A stretch of 64,000 nt of DNA, from NCBI GenBank assembly GCA_030549175.1, contig JAUKUA010000005.1, positions 124,001 to 188,000 on the forward strand, in the 5' to 3' direction. The position numbers and the translations under genes are program-made. The notes under the pieces are model-generated. The model worked only from the letters and a program-made list of their open reading frames with translations, was not told the origin of the DNA and did no database searches. Shown piece after piece: positions 63,151-64,000 of this stretch; the stretch's first letter is position 1; each line of letters begins with the position of its first letter. Source of the stretch: Lasiosphaeris hirsuta (Eukaryota > Ascomycota > Sordariomycetes > Sordariales > Lasiosphaeriaceae).

Positions 63151-64000
63151 ATGTCGAACAAAGGCCTTGTCCTCGTCACCGGCGCAAATGGTTACATTGC
63201 CGCCAAGACAGTTGAAGCCTTCCTCCACGCTGGCTGGTCTGTCCGAGGCACCGTGCGATCAATAAAGTCAGCGAAGGGGGTCATCGAAGCCCTCCCTGAA
63301 TACGCCGACAAGCTCAGCTTCGCAGAGGTCCCCGATATCACCGTCCCCGGAGCATTTGATGAGGCCGTAAAAGGTTTGCCTCGTGCTTGTCTCACTCCGT
63401 CTAGAAAGAAAAAAACTAACATAATTTAAGGCGTTGACGCTGTGGCCCATCTCGCCGCGCCTGTCTCTCTCTTCTTCACAGACCCCGAGCCGGTTCTCAA
63501 GGGTGCGATTCACGGGACTTTACGAGCCCTGGAGTCGGCCCACAAGGAGCCCAGCATCAAGACTTTCGTGCTCATGTCGTCCATCACTGCTATCCTGGGC
63601 CAGAAGGAGGGCGACTATACCTTCACCGAAGCTGATTGGAACACGGCTGCCCTGCCGCTCGTGGAAGAGCTCGGCAAAGCCGCTCCCAGCCGTGTCATTT
63701 ACTCTGCCAGCAAGGTCGCTGCTGAGCAGACGCTGTGGAAGTTCCGTGATGAGAATCATCCTACCTTTGCAATGACAGCCATCAATCCAGTGTGAGTGCA
63801 GTGCTCCCCGATGAAAAGTTTCTGCCGTGACTGACTGTTTGCAAGTCTCGTTGCCGGGCCCCCTCTGGTCGTTCCAGCCTCGCAGGACAAGATCGGCGAG
63901 ACATTCAGACTCCCCGCCGACGTTTACGTCGGCAAGCCCCTAGAGGAAGCCGGTCTCCCGAGTGCAACCAGCGCATATGTGGACGTTCGCGACGTAGCTC
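63151..64000 (+). CDS. Extended SDR (NAD-dependent epimerase/dehydratase, ketoreductase-like), 3' end cut
   Basis: Exons 63151-63373, 63431-63791 and 63846 to the window end are open throughout. Cofactor motif is VTGANGYIA (TGxxGxxA, 10-17) with the NADPH-type GTVRSIKSAKG after beta2. They continue VDAVAHLAAPVSL, VLMSSITAIL (catalytic Ser) and VIYSASKVAAEQTLW (YxxxK, catalytic Tyr and Lys). Exon 3 adds AGPPLVVP and ends AYVDVRDVA. This pattern fits the dihydroflavonol-reductase/Gre2-like branch, cytosolic NADPH-dependent carbonyl reductases. The substrate is not evident. Intact as far as visible; perhaps 70-80% of the protein is inside the window. Confidence 0.85.

Overview
The window looks like an accessory region of a filamentous ascomycete (Pezizomycotina; a plant-associated Sordariomycete would fit, but that is inference). 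Genes are split by 37-135 bp introns, mostly GT-AG with two clear GC-AG cases. The gene set is typically fungal: HET and NACHT/NLR proteins, Zn2Cys6 and C2H2 regulators, a DUF3176 protein, a P450, a Dal5-type transporter and several small secreted proteins. I see no tRNA, rRNA, CRISPR array or plasmid/phage feature. Splice sites were read by eye from frame, donor/acceptor and protein-family continuity.

Layout. 1-12 kb: truncated small secreted protein; an intronless ABA3-type sesquiterpene synthase (the unusual enzyme of fungal abscisic-acid biosynthesis); an Alt a 1/PevD1-like secreted protein; an orphan membrane protein; a secreted Cys-containing protein; a DUF3176 membrane protein. 12.4-19.3 kb: FAD monooxygenase and Dal5-type permease transcribed divergently from one promoter, followed by a P450. 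20.3-22.8 kb: a HET-domain pseudogene. 24-36.6 kb: APH-like kinase, orphan membrane protein, squalene epoxidase paralogue, SnoaL-like protein, L-amino-acid-oxidase-like flavoenzyme and LAT-type amino acid permease. The last two are divergent and their promoter holds two long palindromes.

37.4-43.7 kb: two convergent genes, an unrecognised 388-residue protein and a 1,070-residue NACHT STAND protein, bracketed by a diverged direct repeat. 43.7-49.8 kb: four minus-strand genes resembling a decaying secondary-metabolite cluster: SDR pseudogene, MDR oxidoreductase, C2HC + Zn2Cys6 regulator, methyltransferase. 51.4-52.6 kb: C2H2 regulator. 53.6-58.5 kb: repeat-rich and nearly gene-free, with a degenerate minisatellite, interstitial CCCTAA repeats, an inverted-repeat-bounded element encoding an AT-hook peptide, short tandem repeats and a LINE reverse-transcriptase remnant. 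58.5-64 kb: broken NmrA-like gene, beta/gamma-crystallin-like secreted protein, and an extended SDR that runs off the window.

The strongest leads are the orphan ABA3-type synthase, the repeat-flanked NLR/partner pair, the squalene-epoxidase/amino-acid-oxidase/permease neighbourhood with its palindromic promoter, and three premature stops in two genes that all fit CpA-to-TpA (RIP-type) change.
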